Origin: an uncultured delta proteobacterium
GTDB lineage: Bacteria > Myxococcota_A > Polyangia > Polyangiales > Polyangiaceae
Assembly (NCBI GenBank): GCA_903893335.1
Contig: CAITLX010000486.1
Span: 1-5,559 of the forward strand
Direction: 5' to 3'
DNA length: 5,559 nt
The position numbers were made by a program, and so were the translations under genes. The notes beneath the pieces were generated by a model. It was not told the origin of the DNA. It saw only the letters and a program-made list of their open reading frames with translations, and ran no database searches. Positions 1 through 5,559 of this stretch are shown here, piece after piece; positions within the stretch are counted from its first letter, which is position 1, and the number at the start of each line of letters is the position of its first letter.

Positions 1-2
1 CC

Positions 3-1250
3 GCGTGGATCGCCGCGTCGTCGCGCACCGCCGACGCCGAGCGCGCCCGCGCCGACCTCGCCGCCGAGGCCGCGCGGCTCGCCGCGACGCTCGACGCCGA
101 GAGGCGCGCGTCGCAGGCCCAACTCTCGCTGCTCGACGAGGCGCGCGAGAAGCTCGGCGACACGCTGCGCGCCACGTCGGCCGAGGCGCTGCAGCAGAGC
201 CAGACCTCGTTCCTGCACCTCGCCGAGGTGAAGCTGCGCTCGCTGCACGACGCGGGGCGGGTCGAGCTCGAGCGGCGCGAGCAGGCGGTGGCCGACCTCG
301 TCGCGCCGGTGCGCGCGTCGCTCGAGAAGGTGGACGGTCAGCTCGCAGCGCTCGAGGTCGTGCGCGAGGGGGCGTACGCGACGCTGCGCACGCAGGTCGG
401 CGAGATGCAGTCCGCGCAGGCCGATCTGCGCGCCGAGACCGCGCGATTGGTCACGGCCCTGCGCGCCCCCGCGGTGCGCGGCCGGTGGGGCGAGGTGCAG
501 CTGCGGCGCGTCGTCGAGCTGGCGGGCATGACGCCGCACTGCGACTTCGAGGAGCAGCCCTCGTACGACACCGACGACGGCCGGCTGCGCCCCGACCTGG
601 TGGTGCACCTGCCGGGCGACCGGCACGTGGTGGTCGACGCGAAGGCGCCGCTCGCGGCCTACCTCGAGGCGCTCGAGGCGCCCGACGACGCGACGCGGCG
701 CGCGCGCATGCTCGACCACGCGCGCCAGATCCGCGCGCACATCACGACGCTCGGCCGCAAGGCGTACGGCGAGCGGGTCGAGGGGGCGCCCGCGTTCGTC
801 GTGCTGTTCCTGCCCGGCGAGGTCTTCTTCTCGGCGGCGCTCGAGCACGACCCGACGCTGCTCGAGACCGCCATCGCCGAGAACGTCATCCTCGCGACGC
901 CGACCACGCTCATCGCCCTGCTGCGCGCGGTCGATCTCGGCTGGCGCCAGGAGCGGCTCGACGGCGACGCGCGCGCCATCCGCGACCTCGGGCGCGAGCT
1001 GTACGAGCGGCTGGCCAAGCTCGGCGGGCACTTCGCCAAGGTGGGGCGCGAGCTGGGCAGCGCGGTCGAGGCGTACAACGCCGCGGTCGGGTCGCTCGAG
1101 GCGCGCGTGCTGCCGAGCGCGCGCAAGCTGCGCGATCTCGGCGCCGCGCCCGCCCACGTCGAGCTCGACGTGATCGCTCCGGTGGACACCACCCCGCGGG
1201 CGCTCGCCGCCGCCGAGCTCGTGGGGGACGCCGCGAAGAACGGGGAGTGA
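3..1250 (+). CDS. rmuC: DNA recombination protein RmuC, 5'-truncated
   Basis: This is the C-terminal 415 residues of an RmuC-family protein. The frame is already open at the window edge, and the GTG at 228 is an internal valine rather than the start. Visible residues ~5-150 are a long Ala/Glu/Arg-rich heptad-like stretch, as expected of the RmuC coiled coil; the usual N-terminal membrane anchor would lie upstream. Residues ~155-395 match the RmuC core: the family W-G-E motif (162-164), then RPDLVV (Asp198) and VVVDAK (Asp212, Lys214), which fit the PD-(D/E)xK nuclease-fold signature. They are followed by LGRKAYGE, FLPGEVFFSAAL, ATPTTLIALLRAV and the YNAAVGSLEARVLPSARK tail. E. coli RmuC (about 475 aa) limits inversions at short inverted repeats and is thought to act in recombination at stalled or damaged DNA; its biochemistry is poorly known. 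The TGA is followed by a 78-bp gap with no obvious link to the next gene. Family assignment is secure; the missing N-terminus cannot be judged. Confidence 0.93.
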   Translation, partial: AWIAASSRTADAERARADLAAEAARLAATLDAERRASQAQLSLLDEAREKLGDTLRATSAEALQQSQTSFLHLAEVKLRSLHDAGRVELERREQAVADLVAPVRASLEKVDGQLAALEVVREGAYATLRTQVGEMQSAQADLRAETARLVTALRAPAVRGRWGEVQLRRVVELAGMTPHCDFEEQPSYDTDDGRLRPDLVVHLPGDRHVVVDAKAPLAAYLEALEAPDDATRRARMLDHARQIRAHITTLGRKAYGERVEGAPAFVVLFLPGEVFFSAALEHDPTLLETAIAENVILATPTTLIALLRAVDLGWRQERLDGDARAIRDLGRELYERLAKLGGHFAKVGRELGSAVEAYNAAVGSLEARVLPSARKLRDLGAAPAHVELDVIAPVDTTPRALAAAELVGDAAKNGE

Positions 1251-1289
1251 CGCCCGCGCGACGGTCGGGCAACCACCGCCGCCGCGCGC

Positions 1290-1318
1290 TGCCGCTCGCC
1301 GCGCGCTTCGGGTAGACT
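1290..1318 (+). promoter_or_regulatory. Candidate promoter of the PPC-like lipoprotein gene
   Basis: TAGACT at 1313-1318 fits the TANNNT form of a housekeeping -10 box in GC-rich genomes. Seventeen bases upstream there is only a poor -35 (TGCCGC, 1290-1295). Transcription would begin near 1324-1326, only 3-5 bases before the ATG at 1329. A 5-bp dyad, GACTC-CGA-GAGTC (1315-1327), covers the end of the -10 and the predicted start site and could be an operator or chance. The short distance and lack of a Shine-Dalgarno suggest a leaderless or near-leaderless message. Confidence 0.35.
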
Positions 1319-1328
1319 CCGAGAGTCC

Positions 1329-2096
1329 ATGACTTCCCTCCTCGCACGAAGCTCCCTCGTCGCGCTCTCGCTCGTCCTGCTCGCCGGAGTCGGCTGCGCG
1401 GTCGGCTCCGAGATCAGCGACGGCCCCGCGGGCGCGGGCGGAGCGCACCCCGTCGACGCCGGAGCGACGCCACACGACGCAGCCGGTGCCGACGCGAGCG
1501 CCGCGGACGCGGCCCACTGGCCCGACGCGTCCGCGACCGACGCGCACACGGACGCCGCGCTGCTCGACGGCTCTGGGGGAGCAGGCGGCGCAGGAGGCAC
1601 CGGTGGTGCGGGCGGCGCAGGGGGAACCGGTGGAAGCGCGGGCAGCGGCGGCGCGGCCGGCGCGCCGGTGAGCTGCACCTCGCCCAATGGGTGCCCGACA
1701 GGCACCGCGCTCGGCACCCTGCGCGGCGACAAGGGGAGCGACAGCGTGCAGGCGACGGGCGCGACCTCCCAGTGGCTCACGGTGCGCCTGGTCGAGGCCG
1801 ACAGCTCCCCCATCGGGCAGGGAATGCAGGTCGCCGCGACCCTCACCTCGCCCCCTGGCGCCAACTTCGACCTCTACCTCTACCTGAACAAGGGCTCCGA
1901 CCAGAGCGCGTGCGGCTCGGCGTCCACCGACGAGTCGAAGCTGCTCGCCGGCCAGACGGACGTGGCGAACGTGCGCTGGGGCGAGGGCGCCATCGCCAAC
2001 GGCGCCGTCGACGACCGCACGCTGTCCATCGAGGTGCGCCAGGTCTCGGGCACCTGCACCGCCGCCACCTGGTCGCTCGACGTGCAAGGCAACTGA
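1329..2096 (+). CDS. Lipoprotein with Gly-rich spacer and PPC-like domain
   Basis: This is a 255-aa exported protein of unknown function. Residues 1-22 form a lipoprotein signal peptide (Arg7, hydrophobic core LVALSLVLLAG) ending at Cys23; the lipobox is G-V-G-C, slightly off consensus at -3. Residues ~38-80 are rich in Asp and Ala with an Asp every few residues. Residues 81-111 are a Gly/Ala/Thr/Ser spacer containing two exact 9-residue repeats. The folded part, ~114-255, is predicted all-beta with VRLVEAD, a GANFDLYLYLN segment and a closing TWSLDVQGN strand. That pattern resembles the bacterial pre-peptidase C-terminal (PPC) fold, which is usually an accessory or binding domain without catalysis. 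Four cysteines here (116, 122, 195, 243) could make two disulphides. It is probably anchored in a membrane with the domain held away by the spacer. The ATG is the first codon before the signal peptide; no Shine-Dalgarno is visible. The domain call is from pattern only. Confidence 0.85.
   Translation: MTSLLARSSLVALSLVLLAGVGCAVGSEISDGPAGAGGAHPVDAGATPHDAAGADASAADAAHWPDASATDAHTDAALLDGSGGAGGAGGTGGAGGAGGTGGSAGSGGAAGAPVSCTSPNGCPTGTALGTLRGDKGSDSVQATGATSQWLTVRLVEADSSPIGQGMQVAATLTSPPGANFDLYLYLNKGSDQSACGSASTDESKLLAGQTDVANVRWGEGAIANGAVDDRTLSIEVRQVSGTCTAATWSLDVQGN
1578..1631 (+). repeat. Two tandem 27-bp (9-aa) Gly-rich repeats
   Basis: Two adjacent copies (1578-1604 and 1605-1631) encode the same peptide, GAGGAGGTG. 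They differ at four bases, all in third codon positions. The unit belongs to the lipoprotein's flexible spacer and continues downstream as degenerate Gly/Ser/Ala sequence to about 1661. Confidence 0.85.
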
Positions 2097-2142
2097 GCCT
2101 CCGCCCCGACCGCCGCGCCGACGCGCGCGCCGCGCGCAGAGC
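2097..2142. other. Convergent intergenic gap, no clear terminator
   Basis: Forty-six bases separate the stop codons of two convergent genes. The stretch at about 2118-2137 is alternating GC that can fold in several ways, but neither side has a T-run, so no intrinsic terminator can be supported. Transcripts may overlap here or end by a Rho-dependent mechanism. Confidence 0.6.
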
Positions 2143-3624
2143 TCACTTCTGGATGACGATCGGGTCGTCGATCGACGCGCCGGTCTCGTCGAACGCGCGC
2201 AGGGTGAGCTTCTTGCCGTCGACCTCGACCACCAGGTAGTGAAACGTCTCGACGTACTTCTGCGAGAACGCCAGCGGGTTGGTGTTGGCCTTGTAGTTGA
2301 GCAGCGCGCCCGCGCCGCCGGTCGTCACGTAGATCGTCCCCTCGGCCTGCGTCGCGACCTCGGCGCCCGCCTTGACCGGCCGCGTCGACTCGTAGCTGTG
2401 CTCGTGCCCGTTGAGCACGAGGTCGACGTGGTGCCGGTCGTAGACCGGGCAGAACCAGGTCTGGTCGTTGCCGTTCGAGTTGGCCGAGCTGTACGCGGGG
2501 CGGTGGTGCATCGCGATGGTGAAGGTCGGCGGCACCGCGCGCGCCGCGGCGGCGGCGAGGTCCTGGTCGGCGAAGGTGGCCTGCGTCGCGAAGTCGGCGT
2601 CGCTCTTGGGCGAGTCGTTGAGCACGACGAAGTGCGCTTGCCCGTAATCGAACGAGTAATACTCCTCGTTACCTGGCAATGCGAACTGTGCAAAGTAGCC
2701 CGTGGCCATCGCCTCGTGGTTGCCGTGCGCCGGCATGATCGGCGCCTTCGCGAAGAGGTCGCCCGCGGCGACGAACCACTTGTCCCACTGCGACTGGAAC
2801 GCGCCGTCGTGCACGAGGTCGCCGGTGAACGCGATCCAGTCGGGGGCGACGGCGCCGAGCTTGGAGGCGACGGTCTGGAACTCGGGGTAGACGATGTTGT
2901 TCGAGTCGCCGACGACGCCGAAGCGGAACTTCGCCGCCGGGTCGGGGGTGGGCGCGGTGACGACGCCGTAGACCTTGCCCCAGTACCCGTCGCCGCCGAC
3001 GGCATAGTAATAGGTGCGCTTCGGTGAGAGGCCGCAGAGGTGCGCCTCGTGGATGCGCACCGGCAGCGCCTGCTGGTCGAGCTGCGCGGTGGCGTAGGTG
3101 AACGAGACGCCCTCGACGAAGTGGTCGAGTTTGTCGGGGCTGTCGCCGTAGGCGACCCACGACGCGCGCGTGCCGGGCGCGGTGTTCCACACGACCGACA
3201 GCGTGGTCGCGGTGTCGAAGCGAAAGCTCGCGTGCACGTCGCGCGGCGCCGGGTCGGCGGCGTCGTACGCCTCGCTCGACCAGGCCGGGTCGGTGATGCC
3301 GACCGCCAGCGTCACGTCGCCGCAGGTGCCCGCCGTCCAGTGGTCCCCCGCGAGCGCGCCCGTCTGCACCGTGCCCACCACGCCGCCGGCTGCGCCCGAG
3401 TGGTCGATGACGGCGCTGCCGCCGCCGAGATCGCCGTCCTTGCCGGGGATCGCCTCGGAGGCCGCGTCGCCGGGCGCCGCGTCTGCCGTCACCCCGCCCG
3501 TGCCTGCCGCGCCGCCGCTCTCGGCGGGCGCCGAGTCGGACGCGCTGCACGAGGCCGCCAGCGCGGCGCCCACCGTCAGCCCGACCAGCCACGTCCACGA
3601 AGCCCCTCGAAGCGTTGTGCGCAT
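2143..3624 (-). CDS. Purple acid phosphatase-like metallophosphoesterase lipoprotein
   Basis: This 493-aa exported enzyme probably hydrolyses phosphate mono- or diesters with a two-metal centre. The signal peptide (residues 1-25, core WLVGLTVGAALAAS) ends in a lipobox-like L-A-A-S-Cys26, followed by a Gly/Ala/Asp-rich linker (~30-75). Residues ~130-225 look like the Fn3-type N-terminal domain of purple acid phosphatases (TLSVVWNT, VAYGDSPDKL, LCGLSPKRTYYYAVGG). Residues ~233-412 are the calcineurin-like core: GDSN (Asp240), GDLVH (Asp269, His272), GNHE (Asn302, His303), MHHRP (His374) and GHEHSYE (His407, His409). The C-terminal ~80 residues are beta-rich, as in the family. The Tyr ligand of the purple enzymes' GDxxY motif is His here and GDxG reads GDSN, so 'purple' chemistry is doubtful. 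The ATG at 3624 is chosen because the signal peptide follows directly; a longer open frame to 3942 would run into the divergent gene. Substrate is unknown. Confidence 0.9.
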   Translation of the reverse strand: MRTTLRGASWTWLVGLTVGAALAASCSASDSAPAESGGAAGTGGVTADAAPGDAASEAIPGKDGDLGGGSAVIDHSGAAGGVVGTVQTGALAGDHWTAGTCGDVTLAVGITDPAWSSEAYDAADPAPRDVHASFRFDTATTLSVVWNTAPGTRASWVAYGDSPDKLDHFVEGVSFTYATAQLDQQALPVRIHEAHLCGLSPKRTYYYAVGGDGYWGKVYGVVTAPTPDPAAKFRFGVVGDSNNIVYPEFQTVASKLGAVAPDWIAFTGDLVHDGAFQSQWDKWFVAAGDLFAKAPIMPAHGNHEAMATGYFAQFALPGNEEYYSFDYGQAHFVVLNDSPKSDADFATQATFADQDLAAAAARAVPPTFTIAMHHRPAYSSANSNGNDQTWFCPVYDRHHVDLVLNGHEHSYESTRPVKAGAEVATQAEGTIYVTTGGAGALLNYKANTNPLAFSQKYVETFHYLVVEVDGKKLTLRAFDETGASIDDPIVIQK

Positions 3625-3630
3625 CGTCTC

Positions 3631-3659
3631 AGGATGCAGGCTCCGCCCCCCGCCGACAA
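3631..3659 (-). promoter_or_regulatory. Candidate promoter of the metallophosphoesterase gene
   Basis: Read on the minus strand, TTGTCG (3654-3659) and CATCCT (3631-3636) are 17 bp apart and match the housekeeping consensus at four and three of six positions. The start site would fall at about 3624-3625, on the first base of the ATG itself, and no Shine-Dalgarno precedes the gene. Both facts fit a leaderless message. The -10 is weak, so this is tentative. Confidence 0.3.
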
Positions 3660-3673
3660 GCCACGGCGCTTGT
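3656..3673. promoter_or_regulatory. Inverted repeat between divergent promoters (possible operator)
   Basis: ACAAGC (3656-3661) and GCTTGT (3668-3673) are perfect inverted repeats with a 6-bp spacer. Each arm overlaps the candidate -35 box of one of the two divergent genes. A dimeric regulator bound here would cover both -35 boxes. The symmetry could also arise simply because two TTGT-type -35 boxes face opposite ways. Confidence 0.35.
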
Positions 3674-3699
3674 GGGGCGGCCCCCGCTCCCCGTAGCCT
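3670..3699 (+). promoter_or_regulatory. Candidate promoter of the alpha/beta hydrolase gene
   Basis: TTGTGG (3670-3675) and TAGCCT (3694-3699) are 18 bp apart. The -10 resembles the TAGACT found before the lipoprotein gene at 1329. Transcription would start near 3705, giving a leader of about 38 bases that includes the Shine-Dalgarno. The spacer holds a GGGGC-G-GCCCC palindrome (3674-3684), and an 8-bp palindrome CTCGCGAG (3698-3705) lies at the predicted start. Confidence 0.35.
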
Positions 3700-3731
3700 C
3701 GCGAGAGCGCGGCGGGGGATAGGCCGCGCGC

Positions 3732-3738
3732 GAGGAGG
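3732..3738 (+). promoter_or_regulatory. Strong ribosome binding site of the hydrolase gene
   Basis: GAGGAGG is a near-perfect Shine-Dalgarno sequence four bases before the ATG at 3743. The spacing is slightly short but workable. It fixes the start codon and contrasts with the other two lipoprotein genes, which have no such site. Confidence 0.75.
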
Positions 3739-3742
3739 CACG

Positions 3743-5559
3743 ATGGTCCAGGGCAGGCAGGGTGCGGGCTGGGGCTTGGTCGTCGCGAGCGCGCTGCTCG
3801 TCGCAGGGTGCGGCACCGACGCCGAGGAGACGTCGGCCGAGACCGTGGGCGGCGGCGGGGCGGCCGGGGCCGACGCAGGCGACGGCGGCGACGTGCGCCC
3901 GACGTGCGGGACGACCACGGTGTACGACCCGCTCGCCCGCACGCTGCAAGCGTTTCCCGACGACTACTGGAGCGTGGACGACGCCGCCTCGGCGACCGGG
4001 ATGCGCGTGCACCTCGTCGACGGCGACAACATGGTGCTGCCCGCGAGCAACAAGCCCTTCGCGAAGATCTTCGAGGACCTGTCGTCGCTCGACGGCTTCG
4101 GCGTGAACGCCGCGGCGCAGATCATGTTCAGCGCGAAGCTCGACGACGCGTCGCTGCCCGCGAGCGGCGCCGGCTCGGGCGACCCGCACGCGTCGGTGGT
4201 GCTCGTCGATCTCGACGCGTCGCCCATCGCGTTCCTCGACGTGGAGGTCGCGCAGGTGGCCGAGCGGCAGGACGATCCGCAGACGACCGTGCTCGTCACG
4301 CCGATGCTGCCGCTCGAGCCCAAGCACCGCCACGCGCTCGCGTTCACCTCGAAGGTGAAGGACGCGCAGGGGGGCTGCGTCGCCCCCTCGCCCGCGATGG
4401 CGTCGCTGCTCGACGCCACGGCCACCGACGCGAAGCTCACGCGCCTCGCGCCGCGCTACGCCGAGCTCGTCGCGAAGCTCACCGCCGCCGGCACCATCAC
4501 GAGCGCGCGCGACCTCGTCGCGGCGACGGTGTTCACGACGCAGCACACGGTCGACGCGAGCGTCGCGGTCGCCACCGACATCCGGACCCACACGCACGCT
4601 TACACGCCGAGCGGCCCCTGCGCCGACACGGGCCCGTCGGTGCCCTACCTGACCTGCACCGGGACGTTCGACGCGGCCGATTACCGGGTCGCGGGCGACT
4701 ACCTCGACGAGTCGAAGCTCGTGCCGCAGGTGCAGTACGCCCTCCCCGTCGTCGCGTACGTGCCGAAGACGGGCACGCCCCCCTACCGCACGATCGTCTA
4801 CGGCCACGGGCTCGGCGGCGACAAGACGCAGGGCGCGCGGCTGGCCGATTTCGCGGCGCCCAAGGGCTGGGCGACGGTCGCCGTCGACGCGGTCGAGCAC
4901 GGCGAGCACCCGAACAACCACGAATACCCATTGCCGGGCGTCGGCGGCGACACGCTCAACCGCGCGATGAACTTCTTCGCCGTCTCGCCCGCCGGCTCGC
5001 TCATCGACGGCCGCAAGCTGCGCGACAACTGGCGCCAATCGACCTACGACCGCTTGCAGCTCGTCGAGCTTCTGCGCGGGGGAGTCGACGTGACCGGCGA
5101 CGGCACGGCCGACCTGGGCATCGACTCGCTCACCTACCTCGGCGTGAGCCTCGGCGGCATCATGTCGGCCGAGTTCGTCGCGCTCGCGCCCGAGGTGAAG
5201 GTCGCCGTGCCGATCGTGCCCGGCGCGCGCGTCACCTCGATCATCTCCGACGGCAAGCAGTTCGCCATCGTCATCACGCTGTTCAAGGGCTCGGCCACGC
5301 AGGGGGAGATCGCGCGCTTCTTCCCCCTGCTCCAGACGATCGTCGACCCCGGCGACGCGGGCTCGTACACGCGCCACATGGTCGCTGACCGGCTCGCGGG
5401 CTTCGACCAGGCGCGCCCACAGGTCTTGCAGCAGATGGTCATCGAGGACGAAATCGTCCCGAACTCGACCAACCGCTACTTCGCGCGCGGCCTCGGCGTT
5501 CCGCACGTCGGCGACGAGCTTCAAAAGCTCGGCATCGTGCCGCACGAGCCCAAGCTCCC
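3743..5559 (+). CDS. Alpha/beta hydrolase (lipase-like) lipoprotein, 3'-truncated
   Basis: 605 residues are visible and the frame stays open past the window end. The signal peptide (GLVVASALLVAG) ends at a consensus lipobox V-A-G-Cys23, followed by a Gly/Ala/Asp linker to ~54. Residues ~56-220 contain FPDDYW and S-x-x-T/A-TGMRV-like motifs, a LDGFGVNAAAQIMFSAKLD segment and PLEPKHRHALAF. They resemble the N-terminal beta domain of Pla-1/Cef-type extracellular ('virulence factor') lipases. A linker with Cys293 and Cys305 leads to the hydrolase domain. Its VYGHGLGG (354-359) is a typical oxyanion-loop motif, AVEHG (His386) follows the next strand, GVSLG (467-471) is the nucleophile elbow with Ser469, and EDEIVP (568-573) offers Asp569 as the acid. 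The catalytic His should lie beyond the window. A DVTGDGTAD loop (449-457) looks able to bind calcium. It probably hydrolyses lipid or other carboxyl esters at the cell surface; the substrate is unknown. The start is set by the Shine-Dalgarno and signal peptide. The hydrolase call is firm, the lipase subfamily less so. Confidence 0.88.
   Translation, partial: MVQGRQGAGWGLVVASALLVAGCGTDAEETSAETVGGGGAAGADAGDGGDVRPTCGTTTVYDPLARTLQAFPDDYWSVDDAASATGMRVHLVDGDNMVLPASNKPFAKIFEDLSSLDGFGVNAAAQIMFSAKLDDASLPASGAGSGDPHASVVLVDLDASPIAFLDVEVAQVAERQDDPQTTVLVTPMLPLEPKHRHALAFTSKVKDAQGGCVAPSPAMASLLDATATDAKLTRLAPRYAELVAKLTAAGTITSARDLVAATVFTTQHTVDASVAVATDIRTHTHAYTPSGPCADTGPSVPYLTCTGTFDAADYRVAGDYLDESKLVPQVQYALPVVAYVPKTGTPPYRTIVYGHGLGGDKTQGARLADFAAPKGWATVAVDAVEHGEHPNNHEYPLPGVGGDTLNRAMNFFAVSPAGSLIDGRKLRDNWRQSTYDRLQLVELLRGGVDVTGDGTADLGIDSLTYLGVSLGGIMSAEFVALAPEVKVAVPIVPGARVTSIISDGKQFAIVITLFKGSATQGEIARFFPLLQTIVDPGDAGSYTRHMVADRLAGFDQARPQVLQQMVIEDEIVPNSTNRYFARGLGVPHVGDELQKLGIVPHEPKL

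Noticed and set aside
1252..1270. GCCCG/CGGGC hairpin after rmuC as a terminator
   Set aside because: It has only a 5-bp stem with a 9-base loop and no T-run, which is easily found by chance at this composition.
5..1315. Plus-strand Arg/Ala-rich open frame over rmuC
   Set aside because: It is a different frame of the RmuC coding sequence. The product is almost all Arg, Ala and Gly with no domain, while the other frame gives an unmistakable RmuC.
1569..1661. Gly-rich repeat tract as a CRISPR array or non-coding satellite
   Set aside because: There are no spacers between the units. It is in frame, and differences between the two exact peptide copies are all silent, so it is a protein spacer.
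2118..2137. GC hairpin between convergent stop codons as a bidirectional terminator
   Set aside because: It is an alternating GC tract with several equivalent foldings and no T-run on either strand.
2239..3027. Plus-strand open frame opposite the phosphoesterase
   Set aside because: It is an Arg/Val-rich shadow with no motifs, whereas the minus strand carries all five metallophosphoesterase motifs.
3625..3942. In-frame N-terminal extension of the phosphoesterase up to 3942
   Set aside because: It would place about 106 Pro/Ala-rich residues before a clear signal peptide, overlap the divergent gene's start and swallow the promoter region.
3629..5545. Long minus-strand open frame (638 codons) opposite the hydrolase gene
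   Set aside because: Its product is Arg/Val/Asp/Glu low-complexity with no recognisable domain. It overlaps a plus-strand gene with clear motifs, signal peptide and Shine-Dalgarno. Strong G/C third-position bias keeps this frame free of stops.

Overview
This is a very GC-rich, gene-dense window. Nearly every codon ends in G or C, which keeps the antisense frames open. Together with small lipoproteins that carry Gly/Ala/Thr- and Asp/Ala-rich linkers behind the lipobox, this points to the Myxococcota, most likely a Polyangia-type genome. That assignment is inferred from style; no taxonomic marker gene is present.

Layout: (1) positions 3-1250 (+) hold the C-terminal 415 codons of an RmuC-family DNA recombination protein, cut at its 5' end by the window edge. 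(2) 1329-2096 (+) encodes a small lipoprotein with a Gly-rich spacer and a pre-peptidase-C-like beta domain. (3) 2143-3624 (-), convergent with gene 2, encodes a lipoprotein metallophosphoesterase built like purple acid phosphatases: an Fn3-like N-terminal domain followed by a calcineurin-like domain. (4) 3743 to the window end (+), divergent from gene 3, is a third lipoprotein: an alpha/beta hydrolase resembling the Pla-1/Cef ('bacterial virulence factor lipase') family, cut at its 3' end. Gene 4 is the largest gene here and is easily missed because it has no stop codon inside the window.

RmuC is a cytoplasmic housekeeping-type gene and looks unrelated to the rest. Genes 2-4 each start with a lipoprotein signal peptide followed by a flexible low-complexity spacer, so all three products are probably exported and membrane-anchored. 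Genes 3 and 4 share a 118-bp divergent promoter region. In it, two candidate -35 boxes lie back to back inside a 6-bp inverted repeat, so a phosphoesterase and a lipase/esterase could be co-controlled. A surface scavenging role (phosphate or lipid esters) is a reasonable inference but is not shown by the sequence.

I found no RNA genes, mobile elements, CRISPR arrays or convincing intrinsic terminators. No clearly new system is visible. The most interesting points are the altered metal-ligand motifs of the phosphoesterase, the shared dyad in the divergent promoter, the apparently leaderless starts of two lipoprotein genes, and an AT-rich codon patch inside the phosphoesterase.
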